A DNA stretch of 64,000 nucleotides from Gammaproteobacteria bacterium Ga0077554 (lineage in GTDB: Bacteria > Pseudomonadota > Gammaproteobacteria > Ga0077554 > Ga007554), in contig LNFF01000006.1 in the NCBI GenBank assembly GCA_001464585.1, positions 62,001 through 126,000 on the forward strand. Direction: 5' to 3'. Shown here piece by piece: positions 47,800-57,138 of this stretch. Within the stretch, counting starts at the first letter, position 1, and the number at the start of each line of letters is the position of its first letter. The position numbers and the translations under genes are program-made. Below the pieces are notes generated by a model. That model saw only the letters and a list, made by a program, of their open reading frames with translations. It searched no databases and was not told the DNA's origin.

Positions 47800-50081
47800 G
47801 GGTTTTTTCCTCTCAGTTTCATCAACAAAGGCGGCAGCAACAAGTAATCCGCAAGCAAGGCAAAGGCAATGGTGATGGCCGCCAATTGACCCATACCCGC
47901 ATTTAATTCAAATGACGAAAACGTCAGCACACTAAAACCCGCCACCAGAATCAATGATGTTACCCACATGGCAGTACCCACGGTAGCGAAAGCATAACGT
48001 ACTGCATCCTCTGACCCAAGCCCTTTTTCACGCCGGGCGTGTAGATATTTTGTCAGAAAATGGATGGTGTCGTCGACCACAATACCAAATGTCAGCGCCG
48101 TGACCACGGACAGCGATAAACCCACTTGCCCCACCATCAACCCCCACAGGCCAAACGCCATGGCTATCGGGATCAGGTTAGGGATCAGGCTAATTAGGCC
48201 AATCTTGACGCTGCGAACAGCAATCATGATGATAGCGGATACCAGCACCAGCGCCATCAGGTTACCGCCAATCATACTGCGGATATTGCGATCACCAATA
48301 TAGGCGAACATGACTGTTTGACCCGTGCCGTGGTTGATCATCGTGGCAGGCGCATTGGCTGTGAGCCATTGCTGCGCCCGCTCTTCCAGCGCCAGTATAT
48401 CCTTGGTGGTAGAGTGCCCCAGCGTAACGCTCAGGCGGGTCGCCGATTTGTCTACGTTGATCTGGTCGTTAAGATCCAGGCCAAACGGCAGTGACATTTC
48501 ATAGAGCAGCAAATACTGCGCGCTCAACTCGCGTGACTCGGGGATGCGATACCACGCAGGATCATCACCATGCATGTTTTTATTCAGCCGCCGCATCACA
48601 TCGGCCATAGTATTGACATGCACTACGCCCGGTTGCTGGCGGTACCACTGCGCAAACTCATCGAGTTTTTTCAGATACCCGGGGTTATTTACACCACCGC
48701 TCTCTCCCGCCCCCAGGGAATATTCGATATTATCCACGCCAGTCAAATTATCAATCATAAAATCCGTGGCTTGACGAAAATCCACGCTTTCATCAAAGTA
48801 TTCAACAAAATTGTCGTTCAGCTCATTGCGTGGGATAAATGCGATCAGGCCTATTGTCAGCACGACCATTCCCCATAGCAGCGCCGTGCGCCGCCGTACC
48901 ACAAAGTTGGCGAAACGCTCCATCGCTACATTGGAATGTTTTCTGGCTGGCTTGACCTTGACTGGTAAAATTGCCATGAATGCCGGCAAAAACAAGATGG
49001 AAAATAACCATGCTGCAATTACACCTATCGCCACAACATTGCCCAAGTCACGAAACGGCGGCACCTCGCTGAAATTCATGCTCATAAAACCAATGACGGT
49101 AGTAAGGCTGGTAAGAAATATTGCCGACATATTGATGCGCAGACTTTCTATGATCGCCGTATGTTTATCCATGCCGTGACGCATGTTAAAAAACATGGTC
49201 GATAGAAAATGGATACTGTCGGCGATCGCCAGCGTCAATATAACTGTGGGTGCCGATGCCGAGGGGGCGGTGAGCTTGATACCTAGCCAACCCATCATGC
49301 CCATTGCGGTAATTACCGAAAAAATAATCACCAGCAGCGTTGCGACGGTTCCCGTTACCGAACGTAATGAAAAAAATGTAATCAGCGCAATCACAAGATA
49401 CATGAGTGGTACGAGCGTCTTCAGGTCTTTCTCAGAAGACTCCTGGAAAGCACTATTAAAAGGCGCCACACCGGTTAAGTAAACGTCAAGGTCAGGATTT
49501 TTTTCCTTGACCTGCGTTACAAGCTTGCGTGCAAACGCCATCACTTCCGGTATTTCATTCAAACTTTTTTCGGGAAGCACGAAGGTAACATTCACACCCG
49601 TCACATGAGCGCGCGCCGGGATAAGGCGATTGAGCAATAAAGGTTCCGTCAAGGCGATATTTTTAATCCGCTCCAGATCAGCATCCGTAAGTGATGCGGC
49701 ATTCTCTGCCAGATTTTTCACTACCAGATCATCGTTTTCAGCGCGCGTGTGCTGAAAATTGGTAATGGAATCGACGCGCCTTGAATAAGGCATCTGCCAG
49801 CCCTGCTCCGTAAGCCATTCGACGGTAGCCAGGGTTTCTCGCGTAAACACCTTGCCATTCTTGGGCGCCAACACGAACATCACTGTGTCATTTTTGCTAT
49901 AGGTATTTTGTAATTCGTCAAAGGCCTGGAGTTGGGGATTTTCCGCACTGAAAAACACCCGATAACTGCCGGAAAACTCGATAAACCGCGCGCCGCTCGC
50001 CGCTATCGCCACCATCAACACCGTCGCAATTACAATCAGCCAACGCCACCGAATCACCCAGCGGGAAAAAGTCAGCGCCAT
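47796..50081 (-). CDS. RND-superfamily transporter (MMPL type)
   Basis: About 761 residues, in two similar halves. Each has one membrane helix, a large periplasmic loop, then five helices, for twelve in all. Landmarks are VLMVAIAASGARFIEFSGSY at the start, PTVILTLAIADSIHFL in the first half and LTFGIVVDDTIHFLTKYLHARREKG in the second. The MMPL form, lacking an MFP partner and working with a LolA-like protein, is used for lipids and hydrophobic compounds such as hopanoids. The substrate here is unknown. I start at ATG 50081, one base after the tetR stop, preceded by AAAAGGGG; a longer frame overlaps tetR. Confidence 0.9.
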   Translation of the reverse strand: MALTFSRWVIRWRWLIVIATVLMVAIAASGARFIEFSGSYRVFFSAENPQLQAFDELQNTYSKNDTVMFVLAPKNGKVFTRETLATVEWLTEQGWQMPYSRRVDSITNFQHTRAENDDLVVKNLAENAASLTDADLERIKNIALTEPLLLNRLIPARAHVTGVNVTFVLPEKSLNEIPEVMAFARKLVTQVKEKNPDLDVYLTGVAPFNSAFQESSEKDLKTLVPLMYLVIALITFFSLRSVTGTVATLLVIIFSVITAMGMMGWLGIKLTAPSASAPTVILTLAIADSIHFLSTMFFNMRHGMDKHTAIIESLRINMSAIFLTSLTTVIGFMSMNFSEVPPFRDLGNVVAIGVIAAWLFSILFLPAFMAILPVKVKPARKHSNVAMERFANFVVRRRTALLWGMVVLTIGLIAFIPRNELNDNFVEYFDESVDFRQATDFMIDNLTGVDNIEYSLGAGESGGVNNPGYLKKLDEFAQWYRQQPGVVHVNTMADVMRRLNKNMHGDDPAWYRIPESRELSAQYLLLYEMSLPFGLDLNDQINVDKSATRLSVTLGHSTTKDILALEERAQQWLTANAPATMINHGTGQTVMFAYIGDRNIRSMIGGNLMALVLVSAIIMIAVRSVKIGLISLIPNLIPIAMAFGLWGLMVGQVGLSLSVVTALTFGIVVDDTIHFLTKYLHARREKGLGSEDAVRYAFATVGTAMWVTSLILVAGFSVLTFSSFELNAGMGQLAAITIAFALLADYLLLPPLLMKLRGKNP

Positions 50082-50082
50082 A

Positions 50083-50703
50083 TTATCGACCCCTTTTAAT
50101 GCGCGGAGCGCGTAATGTCTCAAGATAATGCATCAACCCTTCTCCACACTCGAACAACAGATTAACATCGTTGGCATTTTTCGCCATACTGACACACCCT
50201 TCAATTGCCGCGATAATGAATGTTGCCGCCGCATGCGGGTTAATTTCGGGACGCACTGAATGATTAAATTGTCCCTTCACCAGCGCTTGGCCCATCGCTG
50301 CACGCCAATCAATATAAATATTATTAATACGCTGCCGGAACCCTTCATCAACAAGAGACATTTCCTGTGCTAAATTATTAAGCAGGCAACCACTTTGCGT
50401 ACACTGTTGCCCCATGTCCTGCGCAACTTGCTGCAGAATCCGCCGCAAGCCATCAATCGGATTTTCATGTGCGGCTAACGGCGTTATCCAATAGCTGGCT
50501 ATTTCTTCACGAATAACTTCATCAACAACAGCATATCCCAGCGCAAGTTTATTGGGAAAATGATGGTATAACGCCCCTTTGGTGAGACCGGTATGCGATA
50601 AAATATCTGCCAGACTGGCAGCCTGAAATCCGTGACGCTGAATTTCGAGGTAAGCCGCCTCAAGTAGGCTTTTACGGGTTTGATCGGGATTCTTGGTTTT
50701 CAT
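50083..50703 (-). CDS. TetR/AcrR-family transcriptional regulator
   Basis: About 206 residues. The N-terminal helix-turn-helix reads TRKSLLEAAYLEIQRHGFQAASLADILSHTGLTKGALYHHFPNK, classic TetR. The C-terminal ligand domain has CTQSGCLLNNLAQEMS, typical of the TetR_C group near NemR/AcuR. It heads the operon with the RND transporter and almost certainly controls it. A 20-bp imperfect palindrome spans 50701-50720, over its own -10 and start codon, so it should repress itself. The start at 50703 leaves no room for a leader (see promoter entry). Confidence 0.9.
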   Translation of the reverse strand: MKTKNPDQTRKSLLEAAYLEIQRHGFQAASLADILSHTGLTKGALYHHFPNKLALGYAVVDEVIREEIASYWITPLAAHENPIDGLRRILQQVAQDMGQQCTQSGCLLNNLAQEMSLVDEGFRQRINNIYIDWRAAMGQALVKGQFNHSVRPEINPHAAATFIIAAIEGCVSMAKNANDVNLLFECGEGLMHYLETLRAPRIKRGR

Positions 50704-50739
50704 ACCAACTAGTATGTATGTCTCTTCGGGGATTGTCAA
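50701..50739 (-). promoter_or_regulatory. Promoter and operator of the TetR-RND operon
   Basis: On the minus strand: TTGACA (complement 50734-50739), 17-base spacer, CATACT (complement 50711-50716). The imperfect palindrome CATACCAA-CTAG-TATGTATG (50701-50720, arms agreeing at six of eight positions) covers the -10. Transcription would begin at about 50704, at the start codon. Confidence 0.6.
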
Positions 50740-50845
50740 TATTGAACATTCCAATCTGAAAATGGTGACTATCTTTAACGATCAGGTGCGGTTCACCCCT
50801 ATACTATGGGAAAATGCGGTTTAATTTTGAAGATGTGCAGCCCTC

Positions 50846-53800
50846 ATGACAGTATCGCCCCCAAGTTTCATAACATTAGAAACAGAATCCCCTGATCTCA
50901 GCCCTTTTCGCCCGGTTTTACCCCTAAAGCCGGGGGAGCGGGTATTTTGGGGGAACTTGCACGGCAGTAGCATGGGTCTGGTGATCAGCGCCGCCGCGCG
51001 TACCCACGCGGGACCGCTCATGGTTATAGCAGCCGACGTGTCCAGCGCCCAGCGCCTGGAATATGAGCTGCGTTTTTACGCAGGCGCGCAAGATAATACC
51101 GTTCAAAATGATTTGCCGGTACTCACCTTCCCGGATTGGGAAACCTTGCCTTACGACAACTTTTCTCCGCATCAGGACATCATTTCGCAACGCCTCGCCA
51201 CCTTGTATCAATTGCCGATGCTGCAACGCGGCATTGTGATTGTGCCGATTTCGACCTTAATGCACCGCTTGCCGCCGCGCAGCTATCTGGAAGGCAACAG
51301 CCTGCTGCTGGACAAAGGGCAGCAACTTGATATTGATCAATTGCGCAAACGCCTCGAATCCGCAGGCTACCAGTGCGTGGCGCAAGTTATGGAACACGGT
51401 GAGTTTGCGGTGCGTGGCAGCTTGCTGGATCTGTATCCCATGGGCAGCAACCTGCCCTATCGCATTGACCTGCTCGACAATGAAATCGACAGTATCCGCA
51501 CCTTTGATCCAGAAACCCAACGCTCCGTAGAAAGCATCGAACGCATCCGGCTGATGCCAGCACGTGAGTTTCCGCTCGATAAAGATGCGATTACGCGCTT
51601 CCGCCAGGCCTACCGCACCTGCTTCGAGGGTGATCCACAAAAAAGCATGATCTATCGTGATGTCAGCAGTGGCATTACCCCGGCGGGCATCGAATATTAT
51701 CTGCCATTGTTTTTTAATGACACGCAGACCTTATATGATTTTTTACCATCGACCTGTCTGGTGATGATTGCAGAGGGCGTAGAACAGGCAGCCACCGACT
51801 TCTGGAATGAAATTTCTGAACGCCATGAGCAACGCCGCCATGATCTTGAGCGGCCACTGTTGCCGCCCGCTAAAATTTTTCTCCAGGCCAATGAAGTTTT
51901 TGCCGCAGTAAACCAGCATTTTCCGCGAGTAACCTTACAGCACGGGCGCAAAGGAGATATCGGCGCTGAACGTACGGGGGTTTACAACTATGGCACACAC
52001 ACCACGCCCACCCTCACACTCATGCCGCGCGCACCGCATCCCTCCGCGCCATTGATTGAATTCATCAATCACTTCCAGAAACAATCCCAAGGCCGCATCC
52101 TGTTCGCCGCCGAAACGGCAGGGCGTCGTGAAACCATTATTGAGCTGCTGAAGGGGTGCGATTTTTACCCCGCCACATTTGATAATTGGCAGGCATTTTT
52201 AAACAGCAGTGGCACATTGGGCGTCACAGTCATGCCACTGGAACAGGGACTGCTCATTGACGAGCCACGTATTGCAGTGATCGCCGAAGCGCAAATCTTC
52301 GGTGATCAGGTCATGCAACGGCGGCGACGCAAAGCACGCGGCAGCCGTGATGCGGACGCACTGGTACACAATCTCGCCGAGCTGCATATTGGTGCGCCAG
52401 TGGTGCATGAAGAACACGGCGTAGGCCGTTATCTTGGCCTGCAAACCCTGAAGCTGGGCGTGTTGAACAGCCACGATCCGACCGCCAGGGATGGCGGAAG
52501 TGCTGGAAACGCAGGAGCAGTTTTACGGCCCAATATACAACGGGGCGAAACCGAGTTTCTCGCACTGGAATATGCGGGGGGCGACAAGCTCTATGTGCCC
52601 GTATCATCGTTGCATCTGATCAGCCGCTACACCGGCGCCGCGCCGGAAAACGCACCGCTGCATCGTTTGGGCGGCGAGCAATGGCAAAAGGCACGGCGTA
52701 AAGCCGCCGAACGCGTACGCGATGTCGCCGCTGAATTACTCGATATATACGCGCGCCGCGCCGCACGCACGGGCCACGCTTTTGCTGCACCTGACGAACA
52801 ATATAGAGCCTTTGCCGCAGGCTTTCCCTTTGAAGAAACACCGGATCAACACACCGCCATTCACGATGTATTGCAAGACATGGTATCCGGCAAACCCATG
52901 GATCGCCTGGTGTGTGGTGATGTTGGCTTTGGCAAAACTGAAGTCGCCATGCGCGCGGTCTTCATGGCCGTGCAGGGTGGCAAGCAGGTGGCGGTGCTGG
53001 TGCCCACTACCCTGCTGGCACAACAACACTACCAGAATTTCAAGGATCGTTTTGCCGACTGGCCGGTGCGCATTGAAATGCTGTCGCGCTTCCGTTCCAA
53101 AAAAGAACAGGATGTTGCCCTGCTCGGCATTAACAACGGCACAGTGGATATTGTGATTGGCACGCACAAACTGTTACAGGGTGATATTACTTTCAAAAAT
53201 CTGGGCCTGGTGGTGATTGATGAAGAGCATCGTTTTGGTGTGCGGCAAAAAGAACGCTTCAAGGCATTGCGCGCTGAGGTAGACGTGTTGACGCTCACCG
53301 CAACCCCGATTCCACGCACCCTCAATATGGCCGTTGCAGGCCTGCGTGATTTATCAATTATCGCCACGCCACCCTCGCGTCGTCTCGCGGTAAAAACATT
53401 TGTTCGGGAGTGGAACAAGGGGTTGATCCAGGAAGCCTGCTTGCGTGAAATCAAACGCGGTGGCCAGGTGTATTTTCTGCACAATGACGTGGATACCATC
53501 GAAAAAATGGCGCAGCAGATCGAAGAGCTGGTGCCCGAAGCGCGGGTGCGTGTCGCGCATGGCCAAATGCGCGAACGGGACCTGGAAAACGTCATGTTTG
53601 ATTTTTATCATCAGCGTTTTAATGTGCTGGTATGCACCACCATTATTGAAACCGGCATTGACGTGCCGAGCGCCAACACCATCATCATGAACCGTGCTGA
53701 CAAATTTGGCCTGGCGCAACTGCACCAATTGCGTGGCCGCGTGGGACGGTCACATCACCGTGCCTATGCGTATCTGATTATTCCGCAGCGCAGCCTTATC

Positions 53801-54478
53801 ACCGCCGATGCGGCGAAACGTCTTGAGGCGATTGAGTCACTGGAAGAATTGGGAGCCGGTTTTACGCTGGCTACGCACGACCTGGAAATCCGTGGCGCGG
53901 GTGAGTTGCTGGGTGATGAACAAAGTGGCCAGATGCACGAGATCGGTTTTACACTCTACACTGAATTGCTGGAGCGCGCGGTCAAGGCATTAAAATCCGG
54001 CAAACAACCGAATCTCGAACAACCACTCGATAACAACGCGGAAATTGATTTGCATATTCCGGCATTAATACCCGCCGATTACCTGCCGGACGTACACACC
54101 CGCCTGGTGATGTATAAGCGTATTGCGAATGCCGCCAATGAGGAAGAACTGCGCGAACTGCAAGTGGAAATGATAGATCGTTTTGGCCTGTTATCTGAAT
54201 CAACCAAAAATCTGTTCCAGATCACCGCGCTAAAACTCAAGGCGCGCCCGTTGGGAATACGCAAAATTGAAGCAGGCCCCACGGGTGGGCGCATTATGTT
54301 TGGCAAAGAACCTAATGTAGATCCGCGCACCATTATTCAACTGATCCAGACGCAAGCGCGCATCTATAAACTGGATGGTCAGGATAAGTTGCGCTTCACG
54401 GTGCCGATGCCAGACAATACCGCGCGTATTGATGCAGTAGGGAAAATACTTGACATGCTAACCGCAAAACCTGGCTAA
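50846..54478 (+). CDS. mfd: Transcription-repair coupling factor Mfd with in-frame repeat insertion
   Basis: A 1210-residue translocase that removes RNA polymerase stalled at DNA damage and recruits UvrA. In order: UvrB-like module (about 20-330), RNA-polymerase interaction domain (about 510-600, HEEHGVGRYLGLQTL onward), then the RecG-like motor with GDVGFGKTE near residue 691, IDEEHRFG near 790, TATPIPRTLNMA and QLRGRVGRSHHRAYAY, and the C-terminal TRCF domain. Compared with E. coli Mfd it has about 28 extra residues in the polymerase-binding domain, between TLKLG and GETEFLALEY. Sixteen of these are translation of a 48-bp repeat module at 52479-52526. The frame stays open, so the gene is probably functional. 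Confidence 0.95.
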   Translation: MTVSPPSFITLETESPDLSPFRPVLPLKPGERVFWGNLHGSSMGLVISAAARTHAGPLMVIAADVSSAQRLEYELRFYAGAQDNTVQNDLPVLTFPDWETLPYDNFSPHQDIISQRLATLYQLPMLQRGIVIVPISTLMHRLPPRSYLEGNSLLLDKGQQLDIDQLRKRLESAGYQCVAQVMEHGEFAVRGSLLDLYPMGSNLPYRIDLLDNEIDSIRTFDPETQRSVESIERIRLMPAREFPLDKDAITRFRQAYRTCFEGDPQKSMIYRDVSSGITPAGIEYYLPLFFNDTQTLYDFLPSTCLVMIAEGVEQAATDFWNEISERHEQRRHDLERPLLPPAKIFLQANEVFAAVNQHFPRVTLQHGRKGDIGAERTGVYNYGTHTTPTLTLMPRAPHPSAPLIEFINHFQKQSQGRILFAAETAGRRETIIELLKGCDFYPATFDNWQAFLNSSGTLGVTVMPLEQGLLIDEPRIAVIAEAQIFGDQVMQRRRRKARGSRDADALVHNLAELHIGAPVVHEEHGVGRYLGLQTLKLGVLNSHDPTARDGGSAGNAGAVLRPNIQRGETEFLALEYAGGDKLYVPVSSLHLISRYTGAAPENAPLHRLGGEQWQKARRKAAERVRDVAAELLDIYARRAARTGHAFAAPDEQYRAFAAGFPFEETPDQHTAIHDVLQDMVSGKPMDRLVCGDVGFGKTEVAMRAVFMAVQGGKQVAVLVPTTLLAQQHYQNFKDRFADWPVRIEMLSRFRSKKEQDVALLGINNGTVDIVIGTHKLLQGDITFKNLGLVVIDEEHRFGVRQKERFKALRAEVDVLTLTATPIPRTLNMAVAGLRDLSIIATPPSRRLAVKTFVREWNKGLIQEACLREIKRGGQVYFLHNDVDTIEKMAQQIEELVPEARVRVAHGQMRERDLENVMFDFYHQRFNVLVCTTIIETGIDVPSANTIIMNRADKFGLAQLHQLRGRVGRSHHRAYAYLIIPQRSLITADAAKRLEAIESLEELGAGFTLATHDLEIRGAGELLGDEQSGQMHEIGFTLYTELLERAVKALKSGKQPNLEQPLDNNAEIDLHIPALIPADYLPDVHTRLVMYKRIANAANEEELRELQVEMIDRFGLLSESTKNLFQITALKLKARPLGIRKIEAGPTGGRIMFGKEPNVDPRTIIQLIQTQARIYKLDGQDKLRFTVPMPDNTARIDAVGKILDMLTAKPG
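52479..52526. repeat. 48-bp repeat module inside mfd
   Basis: Begins CGACCGCCAGGGATGGCGG and includes ACGCAGGAGCAGTT. It matches 24155-24202 at 37 of 48 positions with no gaps. Being 16 codons long, it keeps the mfd frame. It carries the palindromic CCGCCA-GGGA-TGGCGG core. Confidence 0.85.
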
Positions 54479-54549
54479 TGTAGTTTCATGCTATTCGGTG
54501 CAATGCGCTGCGCTTATTGACACCCTACATTACACCTTTGCGGGTTATT

Positions 54550-55476
54550 TTACGGCAGTGTTCTGGCGAGGCGGAAGCCGATGTAGTTGCTGCGGCTCAC
54601 GGCGGCAGACCCAATGCGATTAGCCACGCGTACGTTTTTGGCATCGCCCTTCCAGGAACCACCGCGCAGCACGCGCCCGGCGTTAGAACAGGCATCTGTC
54701 CAAGCGATACCGTTAGTCGGCGCGCCCACATAATCGTCATGGTAGCAGTCTTCTACCCACTCCCATACGTTGCCGCTCAGGTCATATACACCAAAGCCAT
54801 TAGCCTGTTTCTTTGCGACGGGTTGCTGGTGATTTCCGCTGTTAGCTTTGAACCAGGCTACTGCGTTGACGCTACGACTGCCGCAATAGGGATGGTTTTC
54901 CCCCGCACGACAGGTATATTCCCACTCTGCTTCGGAAGCCAGGCGGTAAGTGCCACGGTCAGTGGCGGGTTTATGTTTGTTGAGCCATGCGACGAAGTTT
55001 TTAGCCTCATTCCATGACACGTGAACCACGGGCGCGTCATCTTTATAAGGGTTGTATTTCATGAAGTCGTCAGTGACCAAATCGGTATCGGTGCCATCTG
55101 TGGCGATGATATATTTCTTGAACTGGCCGAGTGTGACTTCGGTGGCGCCCATCTGGAAACGCGGCACAGTGACGCGGTGTTGCGGCACCTCATTGGTCAA
55201 CGCGTCTAAATCAGGCTTCGTGCAATCTGCGGTGAGGGGTGTTTTTCCAAGAGCCACACGTTTCTTGTTATCTTCCGCCACTACACTTGCCACCTGACAC
55301 GAGCCCATCTCAAAACTGCCTGCGGCGATATCGGCAAATTTCATGCCGATAAAGTTAGTGAACTCACCCGCCTGCACCAAGCCCGCGCCGAGGCTCAGGC
55401 CGAGTGACAGCGCCGCAATCAGAAACCTCGGGCGTGATAAGCAGGAAAACAAGGGGGGATGACGTGCCTGGAACAT
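54550..55476 (-). CDS. Secreted formylglycine-generating-enzyme-fold protein (SUMF1-like), paralogue 1
   Basis: A 308-residue protein with signal peptide FLIAALSLGLSLGAGLVQAGEF. A SUMF1/FGE-fold domain fills the rest: IAAGSFEMGSC, EVPQHRVTVPRFQMGATEVTLGQFKKY, YRLASEAEWEYTCRAG, YDLSGNVWEWVEDCYHD and RVLRGGSWKGD. The paired active-site cysteines of true formylglycine-generating enzymes, which lie after the GGSW motif, are absent. It is therefore probably a non-catalytic member used for binding or another reaction, acting in the periplasm or outside. It is the last gene after a close paralogue, the two sharing AGEFTNF. Confidence 0.85.
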   Translation of the reverse strand: MFQARHPPLFSCLSRPRFLIAALSLGLSLGAGLVQAGEFTNFIGMKFADIAAGSFEMGSCQVASVVAEDNKKRVALGKTPLTADCTKPDLDALTNEVPQHRVTVPRFQMGATEVTLGQFKKYIIATDGTDTDLVTDDFMKYNPYKDDAPVVHVSWNEAKNFVAWLNKHKPATDRGTYRLASEAEWEYTCRAGENHPYCGSRSVNAVAWFKANSGNHQQPVAKKQANGFGVYDLSGNVWEWVEDCYHDDYVGAPTNGIAWTDACSNAGRVLRGGSWKGDAKNVRVANRIGSAAVSRSNYIGFRLARTLP

Positions 55477-55523
55477 GAATAACTCCCTGACTTATGTGGA
55501 TTGGATGGAATAATATTGCCATT

Positions 55524-56651
55524 TCATCGTGGCAATGAGCGAACGATGCGGAAGCCATTGCCGTAATACCAGTTTCCCGGAGAGGCGCCCAAGCGGGCGG
55601 TCGCACGTGCAAACTCTGCGGTAAATTTCCAAGAGCCTCCCCGCAACACGCGTGCCGTAGTGGTATCCCGTCGCCAGGAGGATCCGCTGAGCGCCCGTGT
55701 AGCCGCGTCGTATTCCTGCTGTTCCTGTAGCTCCCGTTTGGTCTCTTCCATGCTCTGCTCCTGTTTGGATGCCATATTGACGCGCATCACATGAGAAGCA
55801 CCAGGACGCTCCCGTTTGTTGTGGCTACCTTCCGGTTCGCCACTAAAAACTTGTGTACTGTTATCTATCCAGGCGCTGCCGTCAGTTGGTGCGCCACGAT
55901 AACTGTCATGATAGGCATCCTCGACCCATTGCCATACGTTACCGCTCATGCCGTAGAGCCCCCACGCATTAGGCGCTTTGAGCCCGACGGGTTGCTGATG
56001 GCCATTGTTATTACCATCGTACCAGGCTACTGCGTCCGGGTTATTGCTACCGCAATACGTGTGATTGCCCCCTGCGCGGCAGGCGTATTCCCATTCAGCT
56101 TCAGAAGGCAGGCGGTACGTACCGCGATCACTTGCCGGCTTGTTCTTGTTGAGCCATTCGACAAATTCCTTAGCTTCCTGCCACGACACCTGCACCACGG
56201 GTGCGTTATCGCCAAAAGCGTTGTATTTTCTGAAATCGTCGTTGATAAGATTCCATCCGGATGAACCTCGTGTAGCTCCTGAAGCGGTAGCGTAGCGCTT
56301 GAACTGCCCAAGGGTAATTAAGGTTTTACCCATTTGAAAAGCAGATACGTGGACGGTATGCTGGGGGGTTTCGTTGTCATTCACCTTGACATTACCCTCT
56401 GGGCAGGTTGCCGCGAGCAAAGGTTGACCAAGGAAGGCACGCTTTTTATTTTGTTTATTAATATCGGCGGTCACTTTACACGAACCCATTTGGAAATTAC
56501 CAGCGGGGATGTCAACAAGCGTGATGCCCATAAAATTAGTGAATTCGCCTGCCTGCGCCCCTCCGCCGAACAGGCCTAACAGCAGCGCAGCAACACATGG
56601 GCTAACCAGCAAGAACAGGCGGCGCAATGAACGATGCAGTGTTTGGAACAT
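55524..56651 (-). CDS. Secreted SUMF1-like protein, paralogue 2, with extra charged segment
   Basis: About 375 residues starting MFQTLHRSLRR, the form shared with paralogue 1; a longer frame to 56720 is less likely. Signal peptide LFLLVSPCVAALLLGLFGGGAQAGEF, then the same fold (IPAGNFQMGSC, YRLPSEAEWEYACRAG, YGMSGNVWQWVEDAYHD). Between DNSTQ and ARVLRGGSWK it has about 65 residues that paralogue 1 lacks (DNA 55656-55850), including a Glu/Gln/Lys-rich stretch near KQEQSMEETKRELQEQQEYD that may form a helix. Like paralogue 1 it lacks the catalytic cysteine pair. Confidence 0.83.
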   Translation of the reverse strand: MFQTLHRSLRRLFLLVSPCVAALLLGLFGGGAQAGEFTNFMGITLVDIPAGNFQMGSCKVTADINKQNKKRAFLGQPLLAATCPEGNVKVNDNETPQHTVHVSAFQMGKTLITLGQFKRYATASGATRGSSGWNLINDDFRKYNAFGDNAPVVQVSWQEAKEFVEWLNKNKPASDRGTYRLPSEAEWEYACRAGGNHTYCGSNNPDAVAWYDGNNNGHQQPVGLKAPNAWGLYGMSGNVWQWVEDAYHDSYRGAPTDGSAWIDNSTQVFSGEPEGSHNKRERPGASHVMRVNMASKQEQSMEETKRELQEQQEYDAATRALSGSSWRRDTTTARVLRGGSWKFTAEFARATARLGASPGNWYYGNGFRIVRSLPR

Positions 56652-56721
56652 AACCGACTCCGTGTGATCAGAAAGTTTCAGAAAATTAAAGTTTAAACTC
56701 TTATAACCTGTCAAGCTCAAG

Positions 56722-57135
56722 CTAGGAAAACCAACGCAGAAAAGCGGCTGCCGTCAATGCCGTGGCTCCCAGGCCCGTCAAGGCATGCCAGGCACGATGA
56801 CGACCTTTCTCGCTCCATTGTGCTGCGCCGCGCAGATAAAGCGCCGCGAGCACAAATCCGAAAACAGCACAAAGTACCTTGATAACCAGCGCGCCAATGG
56901 CAACCGCATGCAAATCAGGAAATTCACCGTAAAAATAGAAACTGACACCGCCAAAAATCACGCCGCTGGCAGCCTGCGCGCCCCACGCGATTAACACCAG
57001 CCACGCCACGCACTTTTTGAGTTGAAGCTGATCCGGCTTGGCTTTCAAGGCAAAAAAGGCACCGCCTACCACTGCAACTGCGCCGAAATTATGGATGATC
57101 TGGGTTAGCGCATAAGACAGGTTTTCGAGCTGCAT
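56722..57135 (-). CDS. Small integral membrane protein of unknown function
   Basis: A 137-residue protein with four predicted membrane helices (VAVVGGAFFAL, CVAWLVLIAWGAQAASGVIFGG, AVAIGALVIKVLCAVFGFVLAALYL, HALTGLGATALTAAAFL). Conserved-looking histidines lie at positions 15 (IIHNFGA) and near 76 (DLHAVA). The shape resembles four-helix heme or copper membrane proteins such as CopD, but I cannot assign a family. It begins three bases after the stop of the gene upstream, so the two are co-transcribed, and the SUMF1-like pair follows. Confidence 0.72.
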   Translation of the reverse strand: MQLENLSYALTQIIHNFGAVAVVGGAFFALKAKPDQLQLKKCVAWLVLIAWGAQAASGVIFGGVSFYFYGEFPDLHAVAIGALVIKVLCAVFGFVLAALYLRGAAQWSEKGRHRAWHALTGLGATALTAAAFLRWFS

Positions 57136-57138
57136 GAA

